From positions 9,450,789 to 9,514,788 of the forward strand of contig OY987242.1 in the NCBI GenBank assembly GCA_963920765.1: a stretch of 64,000 nt of DNA, in the 5' to 3' direction. This document shows, one piece after another, positions 11,871 to 21,652 of the stretch. Every line of letters begins with the position of its first letter. The stretch's first letter is position 1. Below the pieces are notes generated by a model. The model did not search any database, was not told the origin of the DNA, and saw only the letters and a program-made list of their open reading frames with translations. The translations under genes and the position numbers were made by a program. Source of the stretch: Ulota crispa. Lineage: Eukaryota > Streptophyta > Bryopsida > Orthotrichales > Orthotrichaceae.

Positions 11871-13160
11871 GCTTAGTGTAAGCTTGTGGGTCCAATCACT
11901 ATGCTTTACATCAAGATTATAATTACGCAAGCACACGTATGTACTGTAGTATGAATTTCACTTTTGGTTTTCCATACAACAAAAGCGGGAGTTGGATTTT
12001 CTATACAATGAAAAGTCGTAGTGTCCTCTTGCAAACTCATCCAGACACCACAAACACTACGGCAATCAAAACAATGCAAGGATGGTGCAATGTCTCCAGA
12101 TAGATGTCCATGTTATAAAGATGTGTAAAAATTGCAAGACCCAATTTGAAGAATTATTCATCACAAACTTCATCATTGTAATTCACGGTTTGTGGAAATA
12201 GTGCTAGCAATTGATAAAAAGAACAGTTTCAACATACACCGAGAGTTCTTACTTTCCATTGTCTACACGAGTACACATTGCAAGCCCCAATTGGTAGCCC
12301 AAATTGGTAGAACAAATCGGCAACTCAGGCAGCATGCCTAATCAATTTCCTCCGTGTCTAAGAACAACTCACGAACCAAATCACACGCGTGAACCCACCA
12401 TGTGACTGAGAAAGAAAAACATATGAGAGTTGCAATTGCTGAGATAACAAATCCAACATTTCCAAAGTCCAATTCGAAGTGAACTTCACTATATCGAAAC
12501 GATAATTAGTGAAATGAAAACACCATTCAATGAACATTAGAAGTAAACGTGGTGCTACACTCAAATTCAAAACGTCACCATCGAGAAGGAGGTTCCCTGA
12601 GCGTCCAAATCAGAGACTCACAAAAGAGCTACACATTCCAACCGAAGAGCATCACCACAACCACGAAAAAATGATCCTGCAAACACGAACCCACGACTAT
12701 ACTCGAAGGAACGCTGCCCATCGGAGCACGAGCGAGAGTTCACCAAATGCCTTGCACTTCAGTACCCCTCACATCGCACGGCAGGGCCAGCACCAAGGCA
12801 ACTCATACCGATAAAACACTCTGAAATCCACGGATGCAGATAAACAGAAAAAAGCGGTGATGCGGGTCACTATAGCCAGCGACAAGCCACACAAGCACTG
12901 CTGCCACGGTAACAACCCGCAACACATCGATTTCTCAATACTCCCCACATTCCAAGGACCGAAACGTCAAAACCACCGCACACACTTCCCACGCCTGACT
13001 CAGAGCGCCGAACCACCCATTCATCTGACCGGATTTCCCAAAGCACGTTGCACGCGCCTACACCGTAACCCCGTCGCGTGTGAATTCCGGTGAACTTTAT
13101 TAAAATAGACCCGCTGGACCACCCAGCACATGCATTCCAGCATACATTCTCTGACCATTA
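11871..13160. other. Intergenic DNA grading into a GC-richer region, no gene recognised
   Basis: Base composition rises from AT-rich to balanced after about 12300. Short frames at 12530-12814 and 12857-13093 (plus) carry no recognisable motif. This could be the outer flank of the promoter island at 13160-13650. Confidence 0.4.
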
Positions 13161-13211
13161 CATGTGACCGACTACCCAAAAAAATATTATCACACATTCG
13201 ACCTACTCTAC

Positions 13212-13220
13212 TATAAAAAG
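13212..13220 (+). promoter_or_regulatory. Candidate TATA box
   Basis: TATAAAAAG is followed about 30 bp later by a pyrimidine-rich stretch (CTCTCCTTTCGTCCTCCTCTCC), the usual layout of a plant core promoter on the plus strand. The downstream frame beginning ATGCAGCAGCTCCG at 13344 runs without a stop to 13614, but its product (about 90 residues, Arg/Pro-rich) is not recognised. The assembly gap at 13653 hides what follows. Confidence 0.4.
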
Positions 13221-13409
13221 GACTACTACACTCCACTCTCCTTTCGTCCTCCTCTCCTTTTTTGTATTTTCTGGTGCCGGGAATGGGCGTTACCACCCGC
13301 TCCTTTCCCTCCTCTCGCCTGGGCTCAGACCGAGCGCCGGAGCATGCAGCAGCTCCGCTCTCCCCAGGCTCGACGGCACCTTCATTCCTTTTTCAAACTC
13401 GCTCTCCCA

Positions 13410-13517
13410 GGACATGACGTGACATGGGAACCCGAGGGCCAAACACGCACCCCCGGCGCTCTCCCAGTATCGCTTCCGACGGGGCACCGGCGCCGGTTCC
13501 CATGTCACGCCATGTCC
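13410..13517. repeat. 23-bp inverted repeat with 62-bp spacer
   Basis: The arm 13410-13432 (GGACATGACGTGACATGGGA and three more bases) is inverted at 13495-13517 with a single mismatch. It lies in the GC-rich island between the TATA box at 13212 and the assembly gap. Both arms contain a GACATGGG word, and the left arm has a TGACGT core. It could be a paired protein-binding site, a hairpin, or a remnant of a mobile element. Confidence 0.7.
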
Positions 13518-13652
13518 CGGCAGAACATCTTATCCTACTCTACGCTATACCGTCCAACGGTGGACCTACCTCTGCCATCCCTCATTTCTGCAGTTCTCTC
13601 CCCTCCAACTAAGTAGGCTACCGCAATGCGCTCTATTCACAGAATGTTCTAC

Positions 13653-13852
13653 NNNNNNNNNNNNNNNNNNNNNNNNNNNNNNNNNNNNNNNNNNNNNNNN
13701 NNNNNNNNNNNNNNNNNNNNNNNNNNNNNNNNNNNNNNNNNNNNNNNNNNNNNNNNNNNNNNNNNNNNNNNNNNNNNNNNNNNNNNNNNNNNNNNNNNNN
13801 NNNNNNNNNNNNNNNNNNNNNNNNNNNNNNNNNNNNNNNNNNNNNNNNNNNN
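13653..13852. other. Assembly gap, 200 N
   Basis: Exactly 200 undetermined bases, probably a placeholder of arbitrary length. The gap removes the 3' end of the poly(A) polymerase coding region and any link to the GC-rich island on its left. Confidence 0.98.
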
Positions 13853-15143
13853 CTTCCGGTGCAGCGCCACGAAGAACGAGCACACCTGCACCTTCTTGCT
13901 CGCGTCGTGGAACCCGCTCGGGTGCGGGTGGCACTGCAGCATCCCGAACGTGTCCTTCTCCACCTTCAGAATCAGCTGCCGCAGCCGCGACTCCACCCAC
14001 CCCTTCCAGATTCGCATCTCCTCCTCGTCCCCCGCCGAGATGTCGATCTGCAGGTAGTTCTTGTAGCTCTCGAAGAACGGGAACGGGTCGAACAGCTTCC
14101 CCCACTCCGCCGCCTTCGCGTCCAGCGAGTCGCACACGCCGTCCCCGCGCTTGAACTCCTCCGTCATCACGCGCAGCGTGCTGCTCGACACGTTGAAGCT
14201 GGAGTTCGTGCACGGGTACGTCGGCGTTATGATGGGCATCAGGTGCGACCGGTCCCGCGGATTCTTCCGCGGATCCCACACCGGCAGACCCAGCGACCCC
14301 TCCTCGATCGCACACAGCATCACCGGGTTAGGCCACCGCCACTGCTTGTACACCCGGAAGAACCTCGACAACAGCACGCTCGGCACCGCATTAGGGTACA
14401 ATTGGCAAATGCGAGCCACAAGCAAAGCCCAGTTCACACCTCCCAGAAACCCGATCACATTCGAATAAACCTCTCGCCTCTTGGCCCACAGCTTCACGTA
14501 CCTCAGCGTGGTCCGGAAGTGCTCCATGTTCGGCACCAGCCGCAGGATGCGATCCGTCACGCGGCACCCGTTCAAGCTCCGCACGCTCTGCTCGTCCACA
14601 TTCTGCAGGATGCTGTCCTGCAGAATGTCCAGCTCCTCCGGCACCACCCACAGCGGCAAGCCGCGCGTACAGCAGGTCGATCGGGATCCCGTTGAACTTG
14701 AAGCTCATCACCGGCACATGCGCGTCCGGCACCGTGTGCAGCTCCGTCACGCCCTCCGTCCGGGCCAGCAGCTCGTGCAGCTCCACGAAGAAATCCTCCT
14801 CGCGCGTCACGTAGCACGGCCCCACGCACAGCGTGTCGATGTCCGCGCCCGGCCCGTGCACGCCCAGCCGATACGACCCGAACGTGAAGATCTTGCACCG
14901 CGCCTCGCGCACGTACTCCTCGTTCAGCCCCTTGTTGCGGCTCACCAGCTTCGCCCACACGTTCACCAGCTCGTCCAGGCGCCCCAGCACCTCCTCGCGC
15001 CGCACCTCCTCCTCGCGGCTGCCCTGCAGCGCCAGCCCCCTCACGCAATCCTCCAGCTGCTTCGTTGCAGCGAAATCCGCCTCCGTGGGACCGGCCGTGG
15101 AAATCGGCTCCGTCACGCCCATGTAGCGATGCTGCCCCTCCAT
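13853..15143 (-). pseudogene. Canonical poly(A) polymerase, intronless, frameshifted and cut by a gap
   Basis: Nuclear poly(A) polymerases add adenosines to cleaved pre-mRNA 3' ends. The ATG at 15143 opens a frame of 161 codons starting MEGQHRYMGVTEPIS, matching the GVTEPIS-AGPTEAD start of plant enzymes. The nucleotidyltransferase motif is complete: FGSYRLGVHGPGADID (GS at 89-90, Asp 101 and 103) and the third acidic residue, Asp156, in NGIPIDLLYA. After Arg161 there is one surplus base (about 14660). The frame then resumes at 14659 as LPLWVVPEELDI and runs 269 codons through VRSLNGCRVTDRIL, GFLGGVNWALL, RWPNPVML, WDPRKN, MPIITPTYP and WKGWVESR into the N gap. All of this lies in one exon with high GC. 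The single-base shift may be a sequencing error or a real lesion, and with the absence of introns a retrocopy is possible. A GTG further upstream (15182) is not a likely start. Confidence 0.85.
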
Positions 15144-15202
15144 CCCGCCCCGTCCCGTTCCCGTCCCCTCCCACCCACTCACGCGCAGGGCATGCGCGCT
15201 CG

Positions 15203-15311
15203 AACCCTAACCCCGACCCCAAGCCCCCGGCGTCGCTCCCCCTGCGCCCAAGAACCAGAAGAGCCACCAACAACCGGGTTCCAAATCGACCCGCGGGCCT
15301 CCAAACCCTAA
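15203..15311 (-). promoter_or_regulatory. Telobox-like motifs upstream of the poly(A) polymerase
   Basis: AACCCTAA at 15203-15210 and AAACCCTAA at 15303-15311 (plus-strand reading) lie 60 to 170 bp upstream of the polymerase ATG in a GC-rich leader. Telobox motifs are common near transcription starts of plant housekeeping genes. Their role here is inferred from position only. Confidence 0.45.
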
Positions 15312-15365
15312 TCCAGCGCCCTCGGCGTCGTCGCCGCGGTCGTCCGCCGAAGCGCGGGTGAAGCG

Positions 15366-15419
15366 ATGGCGCTGGCGATGGCGATGTCGGGGGAGCATGT
15401 GCGCTCCCTCCGCGGCCAA
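15366..15419 (+). other. Possible short divergent first exon
   Basis: ATGGCGCTGGCGATGGCGATG starts a GC-rich frame after a purine-rich context and reaches CGCGGCCAA followed by the donor-like GTAAGCCC at 15420. No matching downstream exon was found, and the stretch may simply be the 5' leader of the polymerase gene read on the wrong strand. Confidence 0.15.
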
Positions 15420-15960
15420 GTAAGCCCTTGGACGACGACGGCGACGCTGGCTCAGGGGAGATGGAGAGGGAGAGGGGAGGCCACAGAGTTCCGAAGCCTG
15501 GACGCGGCCATTCCACGGCAACTGGCAATCCTGGAGCTTTGGAGCCGCCTCACTTCCTTCCTGGAGTGCAGTGCAGTGCAGCGGAGCTGCGAGAAGCGGA
15601 ACCCCTTCCCAAGGCCTACTTACTGGGAAGGCTCTTCAAACTAAGGGTCTCGCGGATTCATCTCTCCCGTCCCTCCCCGACTCTCTCCATCCGTGGCCCA
15701 GCTCTGCTGTTCCTTCTGAAAAAGCGCGCTATTCACGGAATGACATTTGTGGTATCCTGTCCCTGATGTCAAAACTAATCCTAGTTCTACACTAATTACG
15801 AAGGAAAACACCATGCGGCCAAAGATTATTCGTAAGGTTCTGTATTCACTATTCAGCACTACCACTACCATTTGAAAAAGATGGAAAGCTCTCTCTGCGA
15901 AATTTGAAGATGACCTTAATTCACGGCAAAACATGTCATGGCTAAATGCTTGGATTCATG

Positions 15961-16345
15961 TTAACCCTTCAAGGCCGGGCTGGTCACTGTGACTAGCCCG
16001 GCTACAGTATACAGTAAGTACAGTTCATCTTAGTGCCCAGAAGTGTCAAGCAATTATTAAAATATTTTATGTAGTTGCAAGAGCTAACAATGCATGGTAT
16101 CCTCATGGAAATTGCAAAAAGGACAGTTTGGGACCTAAAACAGTACTTCTGAATCTTATCACAATTTGGGTTACCTAAAAATATGAATGCATATGATGAG
16201 GTAATATTTTGCCTTCCATGATGGTTCATGTATTTATGATCACTTCTGAAAAAAAATCAAAAGGAGAACTACTTTTTTCAGTGACACAAAATCTTTTTTT
16301 AGGGTCGGAGGACGTTCTTTGTCCTCCTTGACGTTTAAGGGTTAA
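15961..16345. mobile_element. TTAA-type MITE, CCCTTAAATGTCAAG subfamily, copy 2
   Basis: The left end is TTAA-CCCTTCAAGGCC and the right end is CCTTGACGTTTAAGGG-TTAA, 385 bp apart. The interior aligns throughout with 8398-8775, including CTGGTCACTGTGACTAGCCC near the left end and a run-rich CTACTTTTTTCAG near the right end. There is no coding frame. Confidence 0.8.
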
Positions 16346-16598
16346 ACATATCATTGCTCCATTTATCACTTTTGTACTTTTGCTTTTTGTTTATCTTTTG
16401 TTTTACTCTTTATATTGGTTTGTTTCTTGAATCACATGTGGTTGTGTTTTTACAAAGAATGTGAGTTAAATGTGGAACAACTTCCATCAATCATTATATT
16501 TCACATCCATTGTTTCTTTAAAGATGAATAATTATTGTTGAACTGTATTTCTTGGTAGTATTCAAGGAATCTGGTGCTCATTGTTGACAATTTTTCTA

Positions 16599-17001
16599 GG
16601 GAATTGATATATGTATACCTTGGGTTTGTTATATGTACACTAGGGGGTGAATTTTAGATGTTTATCGTCAACAAGTTGAATTTTGTAAATTTTGAATTCA
16701 CATTTGGATTTAGAGACCTTGATTTAGTCCAGAATCTCAAAGGAGGATACAATCAAAGTATGCCCACTGGAAAAGTTAAGCTAGGGGGTAAATATAACTG
16801 TTACCCTTGTTTGTAGGAAAAGCTAAAAAAATTCACTGACCATTTTTCAATTGTATTCTCCTTTGTGGTTCTAAACAAAATCAAGGTCTCTAACTCCAAA
16901 TATGAATTCAAATTTTCCAAATTCAACTTGTCTATGAAATAGATTTAAAATTTACCCCCATGTACATATAACAAACCGTGGGTGTGCATATAACAATTCC
17001 C
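16599..17001. mobile_element. Foldback element, GGGAATTGATATATG ends
   Basis: The ends read GGGAATTGATATATG and CATATAACAATTCCC. The inverted symmetry continues inward: GACCTTGATTTAGTCC on the left faces AATCAAGGTCTCTAAC on the right, and AAGGAGGATACAAT faces ATTGTATTCTCCTTT. Half-copies of the same arm occur at 22430-22600 and 47970-48080, and a related element lies at 37861-38316. Confidence 0.7.
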
Positions 17002-17229
17002 ATGTATTATAATATAAAAATTGAAACTTATGCTGTTCATAGGGCATTTTGAATATTGCGTGACAGACGGATAACCCACGCTTTATATTGCAATAAAAAT
17101 GGACTTTGCACAAACACGACCTTACATTTAACTTGATATCTCAGTTTTTATTAATAATCTCAAAATACAGAGTACTTGGTACCTATAGGCGTTACATGCC
17201 AACATTGTCAACTTCACATGTAATTGGAG

Positions 17230-17547
17230 TAAGGTAGGAGCACCCATAAATGTTAAACTAAGGGTTTTAAACATGATGACTATTAATAAACATCTAGCAA
17301 ATTATAGGTTCCTATTAGGAACAGAAAAATAATGAGTTTGCACTTTTGAACATATTATTTGGATATTGTAAGAATAAGTTGTGAATTTTTAAAAAGCAAA
17401 ATGTCATTGCACCCATAACCAACACTAAGGTTTCATGTTTACATGTTGTACATCTTTGTAATTAGATCTATTCATTTCCACATATTTTTCAAGATATTTG
17501 AGGTGACGGTTATGGGGACATTGACGCTTATGGGTGTTTCTACCTTA
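17230..17547. mobile_element. TA-flanked MITE, AGGTAGGAGCACCCATAA ends, copy 1
   Basis: The left end is TAAGGTAGGAGCACCCATAA and the right end is CTTATGGGTGTTTCTACCTTA, 318 bp in all. Copies with the same ends lie at 33122-33499 and 61759-62181. No coding frame is present. Confidence 0.7.
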
Positions 17548-19372
17548 GTCCTACGTTTTTCAACTCTAAAAATCCCACTTCAATGTCCGATCACAAAGTT
17601 TTTGCATTACAGAGGAAAAAAAATAAACATTTACAAAACAGTTCAACATTTCATACAAAATACATTGGGCCTTGATTCCTAAATTTCGCATCCTATTTAT
17701 TATAACTCCATCTCTTGGGCCAACAATTCACATTTTTGGCCCCAAAACTTTTCAAAAACGTTGCCATGTAGGTATTTCCAAGGGGTGGTTCACATTGAAT
17801 CTCGTGTTCCAACTCTGTAGTTGACCTTATATCTAAAGTTTTCTGGGTTTTTCAGAGTAAAAAGATATTTTTTTGCTTGAATCTTTTGAATAAGTAAATT
17901 ATTGTTTTTTGGATCTCAAGTTGACGCTCCATATTTTGCATCCAACATTTTGGTAAAGTCCCACTTTGTTGGTGCCCAAATTTTAAAATTATTACCATGA
18001 GGAAATTTTAGAATAAGGTGGGATTTAGAAGTCTAGACAAAATGTGAAGCTATATAAGTCTTGATTTTTGCTTCTTTGCTACAATATTTTAGTGAGAATT
18101 TAGAATGTCAAACATAATGTGAACCCTTTAAGTAAGCAAACATTTGAAATATAATATGAAATAATACGTCCCAATGTTCAACTTCAAACAATCCATTTTG
18201 AAAATGTAATAGAACTTGGAACTCAGGACGTGGGACTTGGAAATTAAGACTTAAAATTGTAAGTTTGGCACCAAGGACTTGGAAAATAGCAACTCCCTCG
18301 TTCGAGCATGCCTATAAGTGGTACCCCATTGCAAGCTTGCAAATGGAGTCTGCATTGGAGTGCCACTATTCCCATTTAAACATGCAAGTCCAGCCTTCTA
18401 CTCACCAGCAATATTCTACATGAAAAAAAAGGAGCACACCTTCTAGGCTACCAACTTTAGACATGAAGTGATATGACACCTTGGTTTCAAAAAAGATATT
18501 ATCACCCGAGTGTTATCACCAATAAATTTCCATAGTATCTTGAAGAATTTGTACCTTATTTCTTATACATATATGGCCTCCGTGCTTTTGTAGAAAACCC
18601 TTTGCATTTCTATGATTCCATGGGTCATTGGTGAGAGCCCTAAACGAGTTCCTAGGCCAATTAGAGGCCCTATTGGAAGGGCTTGTGCAAAAGAGCATCA
18701 TCGATTTAGCACTCTAAACAACTCATCAAACATATTGTTATCTTTATCTTGTGAAAAATGAGAACTTATAATTATTATTCTTGGCAGCTTAAACACAAAT
18801 TTTGAAATAAATACAATATTATATGAATTGAAAATTGAACAACCAAAGTAGAGCCCAATGAAAGCAAACTAGAAGACAAAAATTAAAATGCAACAGGGCA
18901 AATTGTGTCTAAGAAAGAAAACCCATAATAGTGACATGGCAAAATATCAAACATTGGTATACAACCACCATGGATTTTCATAGGCATGATTTGCCAACTC
19001 ATGTGTTTTATAGCTTGCTTTAAATGGGTTTTGTTTTTATTATCCAATTTCCAAATCCACATATGTAATTATTTTTGTTTAGTTTTTTTTTACACGCTTC
19101 CAATGAAACAATCACATTTTTCTAATTTTGTACCAAGCAAAATATAGTGATATGTTTACTGAGGCATTTAGAATGCTATATTGATGATGCCCTACGAGCA
19201 GCACTCCTTGAAACAGATGTATCCCACAAAATCTCCAGCTCATTTTCTTGGAATGTAAATACACTACACAGAATATTGCGTTTAGATTGGTCTAGACTAA
19301 TTTCTTGGCATTTTGCACTATATATTTACTTATTGTTATTATAGTAATTTTCATCAATATTTAATGTAGGAG
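17548..19372. other. AT-rich intergenic DNA, no gene seen
   Basis: AT-rich DNA with short chance frames only. No paired terminal repeats, RNA gene or domain-bearing frame was recognised. Confidence 0.5.
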
Positions 19373-19458
19373 GCTTATGAATGGACCATGTAAGGGTTGA
19401 AACTAAATTTTGGGAGGTGAGATTCTTTGAAATATTTTTCAGTAATTTTTCCTTGAAA

Positions 19459-19653
19459 CACTACTAGAAAAGGGTCCTTTTATGACTCAATACATATAAC
19501 TCTTGATTGTCATCCAAAATTAGTCATATTTGGAGAGCATATAATTTACACTATATATGACTCTATAATATGACTCTCCAAAATATGACTAATTTTGGAT
19601 GACAATCAAGAGTTATATGCATTGAGCCATAAAAGGGCCCTTTTCTAATAGTA
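19459..19653. mobile_element. CACTA-like foldback MITE
   Basis: It begins CACTACTAGAAAAGGG and ends CCCTTTTCTAATAGT. Almost the whole 195 bp is an inverted repeat: ATAACTCTTGATTGTCATCC on the left is repeated inverted as GGATGACAATCAAGAGTTAT on the right, around a short AT-rich loop. CACTA at the tip fits En/Spm-type (CACTA) non-autonomous elements of plants. Its transcript would form a long hairpin. Confidence 0.8.
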
Positions 19654-19753
19654 AAAGACAAGAGGAATTGGTATCTAACCCATGTTGTTTCATACTTTTT
19701 GAAGCTTTGTGGAATTTAGTTATAAAATTTTGAAGTTGAAATGGCATAGGGCT

Positions 19754-20683
19754 TTAACCCCTAAATGCCCAAGGCACCAGATTCTGGTGTCCAAAAAATT
19801 TTAGGAAACTTTGAAACCCTGTTGTAGGCACAAATTTTGTTGTTTTGGGGTTTTCTTTTTTGGGAAATTTGCTCGCTCAAGTTAGCTTCACCATTCAAAT
19901 TCAACTTCCTTCATATCTTATTCCATTTGTTTTTGGTGGAAAGTTAAGTAGAAGCATACATTTTCTATCAAGAATAGTGTTGTGAATCATGTCATGAATA
20001 GTGTTATGAATAGTGTCACAGAGCCTATGAGAAGTTGCCACATTGAAAAGACAGGCATCAAGTTGAGCAAAAGGTGAAGATTTCCCTTGGGCACTCCCTT
20101 GGACAACAAGGGCCTTTTTACTGAAATTTTGACATCTAACAAAATCTAAAAGTCCTTTTGGACTAATTTCACTTGGAATGTCTTTGTTATAGAAATTAGA
20201 ATCCTTTCACTGTTGAAAATTTTTCATTTGTAATGAGTTTTGGTCAATAATTGAAGTTGGAAATTTCTTTGTATTAGAGGATTGCATTTTGACAATTGTA
20301 TTGCAGGCTCATTTGTGAAATTGTGGTCTTGGATTTGGAAGACGGGCCATTGGTTTTGAAGTAACAACAATAAACACTAAAGCATCCTAAGTGGTTGTTT
20401 CCCAATTTTGTATCCAAAAGTTGTCAATTTGCATCAGAAGTTTTGAGCAACTCCAAAAAAAGCAAAAAATTCCATACTCATCATCATTCAATCACAAATA
20501 TCTTAAAATATGTGCGGCCATTTTGGATTATTTTTGGGAGTGCCATCTAGAAACCTTGAAGTTCAAGATTCAATGGTTACAATTTTGTTTTGATGTTTAA
20601 TAATGATCTTACAAGGACAATTCAAAAACTTCAAAACTACCTTCGGCAAACAAGAAAAACACCCTTGGGCATTTAGGGGTTAA
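19754..20683. mobile_element. 930-bp TTAA element, CCCCTAAATGCCCAAGG ends
   Basis: The left end is TTAA-CCCCTAAATGCCCAAGG and the right end is CCTTGGGCATTTAGGGG-TTAA. The 17-bp terminal repeats are perfect and TTAA flanks both sides, as expected for piggyBac-type insertion. The interior has short frames but no recognisable transposase. It is the best-preserved mid-size member of this family in the window. Confidence 0.85.
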
Positions 20684-20861
20684 AATGGTCCATCTCCTCA
20701 AATGTACATTGTCTGTACATTGTTGAAGCATATGAAAAAAAAACATGTACAAACACACTACATTTGAGGAGGTGGATTATTTTAGAGCTTGGATGATTTT
20801 AGAACCTCCTACCTTATTACTACAATTTTAAAGAATTGCATGTGCTTCCAAGTGACCAAGC

Positions 20862-21196
20862 AATAGGGGGCTTCAAACATGAAGTTTTTAGGTGACTCAC
20901 ATTGCAATTTATTATCTTGGTGAATTCCTTGGTGAACAGCAAGGTGACTCACCTTTGGAATTCACTCCTCACATGATTCATGTGAGGAGTGAACTTCATG
21001 AACACATTTTTGCACGGCTCATCCTCACGGGTGTCTCCGACGCTCAGACCCTAACTTGTGCACAAAACCCTAACCACAAACTCATGGGCATGTCAGATTT
21101 TGGGCGTAAGAGTGAACAAAAATAATTCACTAGTCAGTGGGACATTGTGAGGTGAGAAACTTGTAGACTAGATTCTATGTTTGAAGCCCCTAAATT
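20862..21196. mobile_element. 335-bp MITE, AGGGGGCTTCAAACATGAA ends, copy 1
   Basis: The left end AATAGGGGGCTTCAAACATG is inverted at the right as ATGTTTGAAGCCCCTAAATT. The interior contains GTGACTCAC words and ATTCACTCCTCACATG with its inverse. A second copy lies at 21319-21652 in opposite orientation. Confidence 0.7.
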
Positions 21197-21318
21197 CCTA
21201 ATGAGTCACAAGGTAACTTTCCAGTTAAGGCAACCTAAATGCAACATTCAGTATACATGGGATCTCCAGCAACTCATAGGGAATGTTCAAGTGAGTCACT
21301 AGAGGAGGGACCAAATTT

Positions 21319-21652
21319 GAAATTAGGGGGCTTCAAACATGAAATCTAGCCCTCAAACTTCTCACCTCATAGGATCTCCGGCACCAGTGAATTGTTTTTG
21401 TTCCCTCGCATGTGCAAAGTCTGAGACACCCGTGAGTTTGTAGAAATTTCTGCGAAAGAAGTTTTGAAATTTGAGGACTCAAGTGAATGAGCCCTACAAA
21501 ACCACGAAAGTGAGTTTCTGAAATTCACTCCTCACGTGGACCACGTTAAGAGTGAAATCCAGAGGTGAGTTTAGTCAAGATTCGCTAATGAATTCATCGA
21601 AGTGAATTACGATGTGAGTCACCGAAAAAAGTTGATGTTTGAAGCCCCTATT
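21319..21652. mobile_element. 334-bp MITE, AGGGGGCTTCAAACATGAA ends, copy 2 (inverted)
   Basis: The ends AATTAGGGGGCTTCAAACATG and GATGTTTGAAGCCCCTATT match copy 1. When read on the other strand, the interior follows copy 1 word for word with many substitutions (for example TCACGGGTGTCTC and CAATTCACTGG). About 123 bp separate the two. Confidence 0.7.

Larger units (their letters stand above)
19373..20816. mobile_element. TA-flanked element, GTAGGAGGCTTATGAATGG ends, with two nested elements
   Basis: The left end GTAGGAGGCTTATGAATGGACC is inverted at the right as AGAACCTCCTACCTTA. The left interior matches that of 9926-10607. Inside lie a CACTA-like hairpin (19459-19653) and a 930-bp TTAA element (19754-20683), so this is the oldest of the three insertions. 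A further small inverted pair, CATCTCCTCAAATGTAC and ACATTTGAGGAGGTGG, lies near 20690-20776. Confidence 0.55.

Noticed and set aside
15207-15528. Open frames upstream of the polymerase start on the minus strand
   Set aside because: Gly/Arg/Pro-rich readings of the GC-rich leader, with no link to the polymerase N-terminus, which begins convincingly at 15143.
13859-15644. Long open frames on the plus strand across the polymerase region
   Set aside because: They are shadow frames caused by high GC at the third codon position of the minus-strand polymerase. They contain Arg/Pro/His-rich sequence without motifs.
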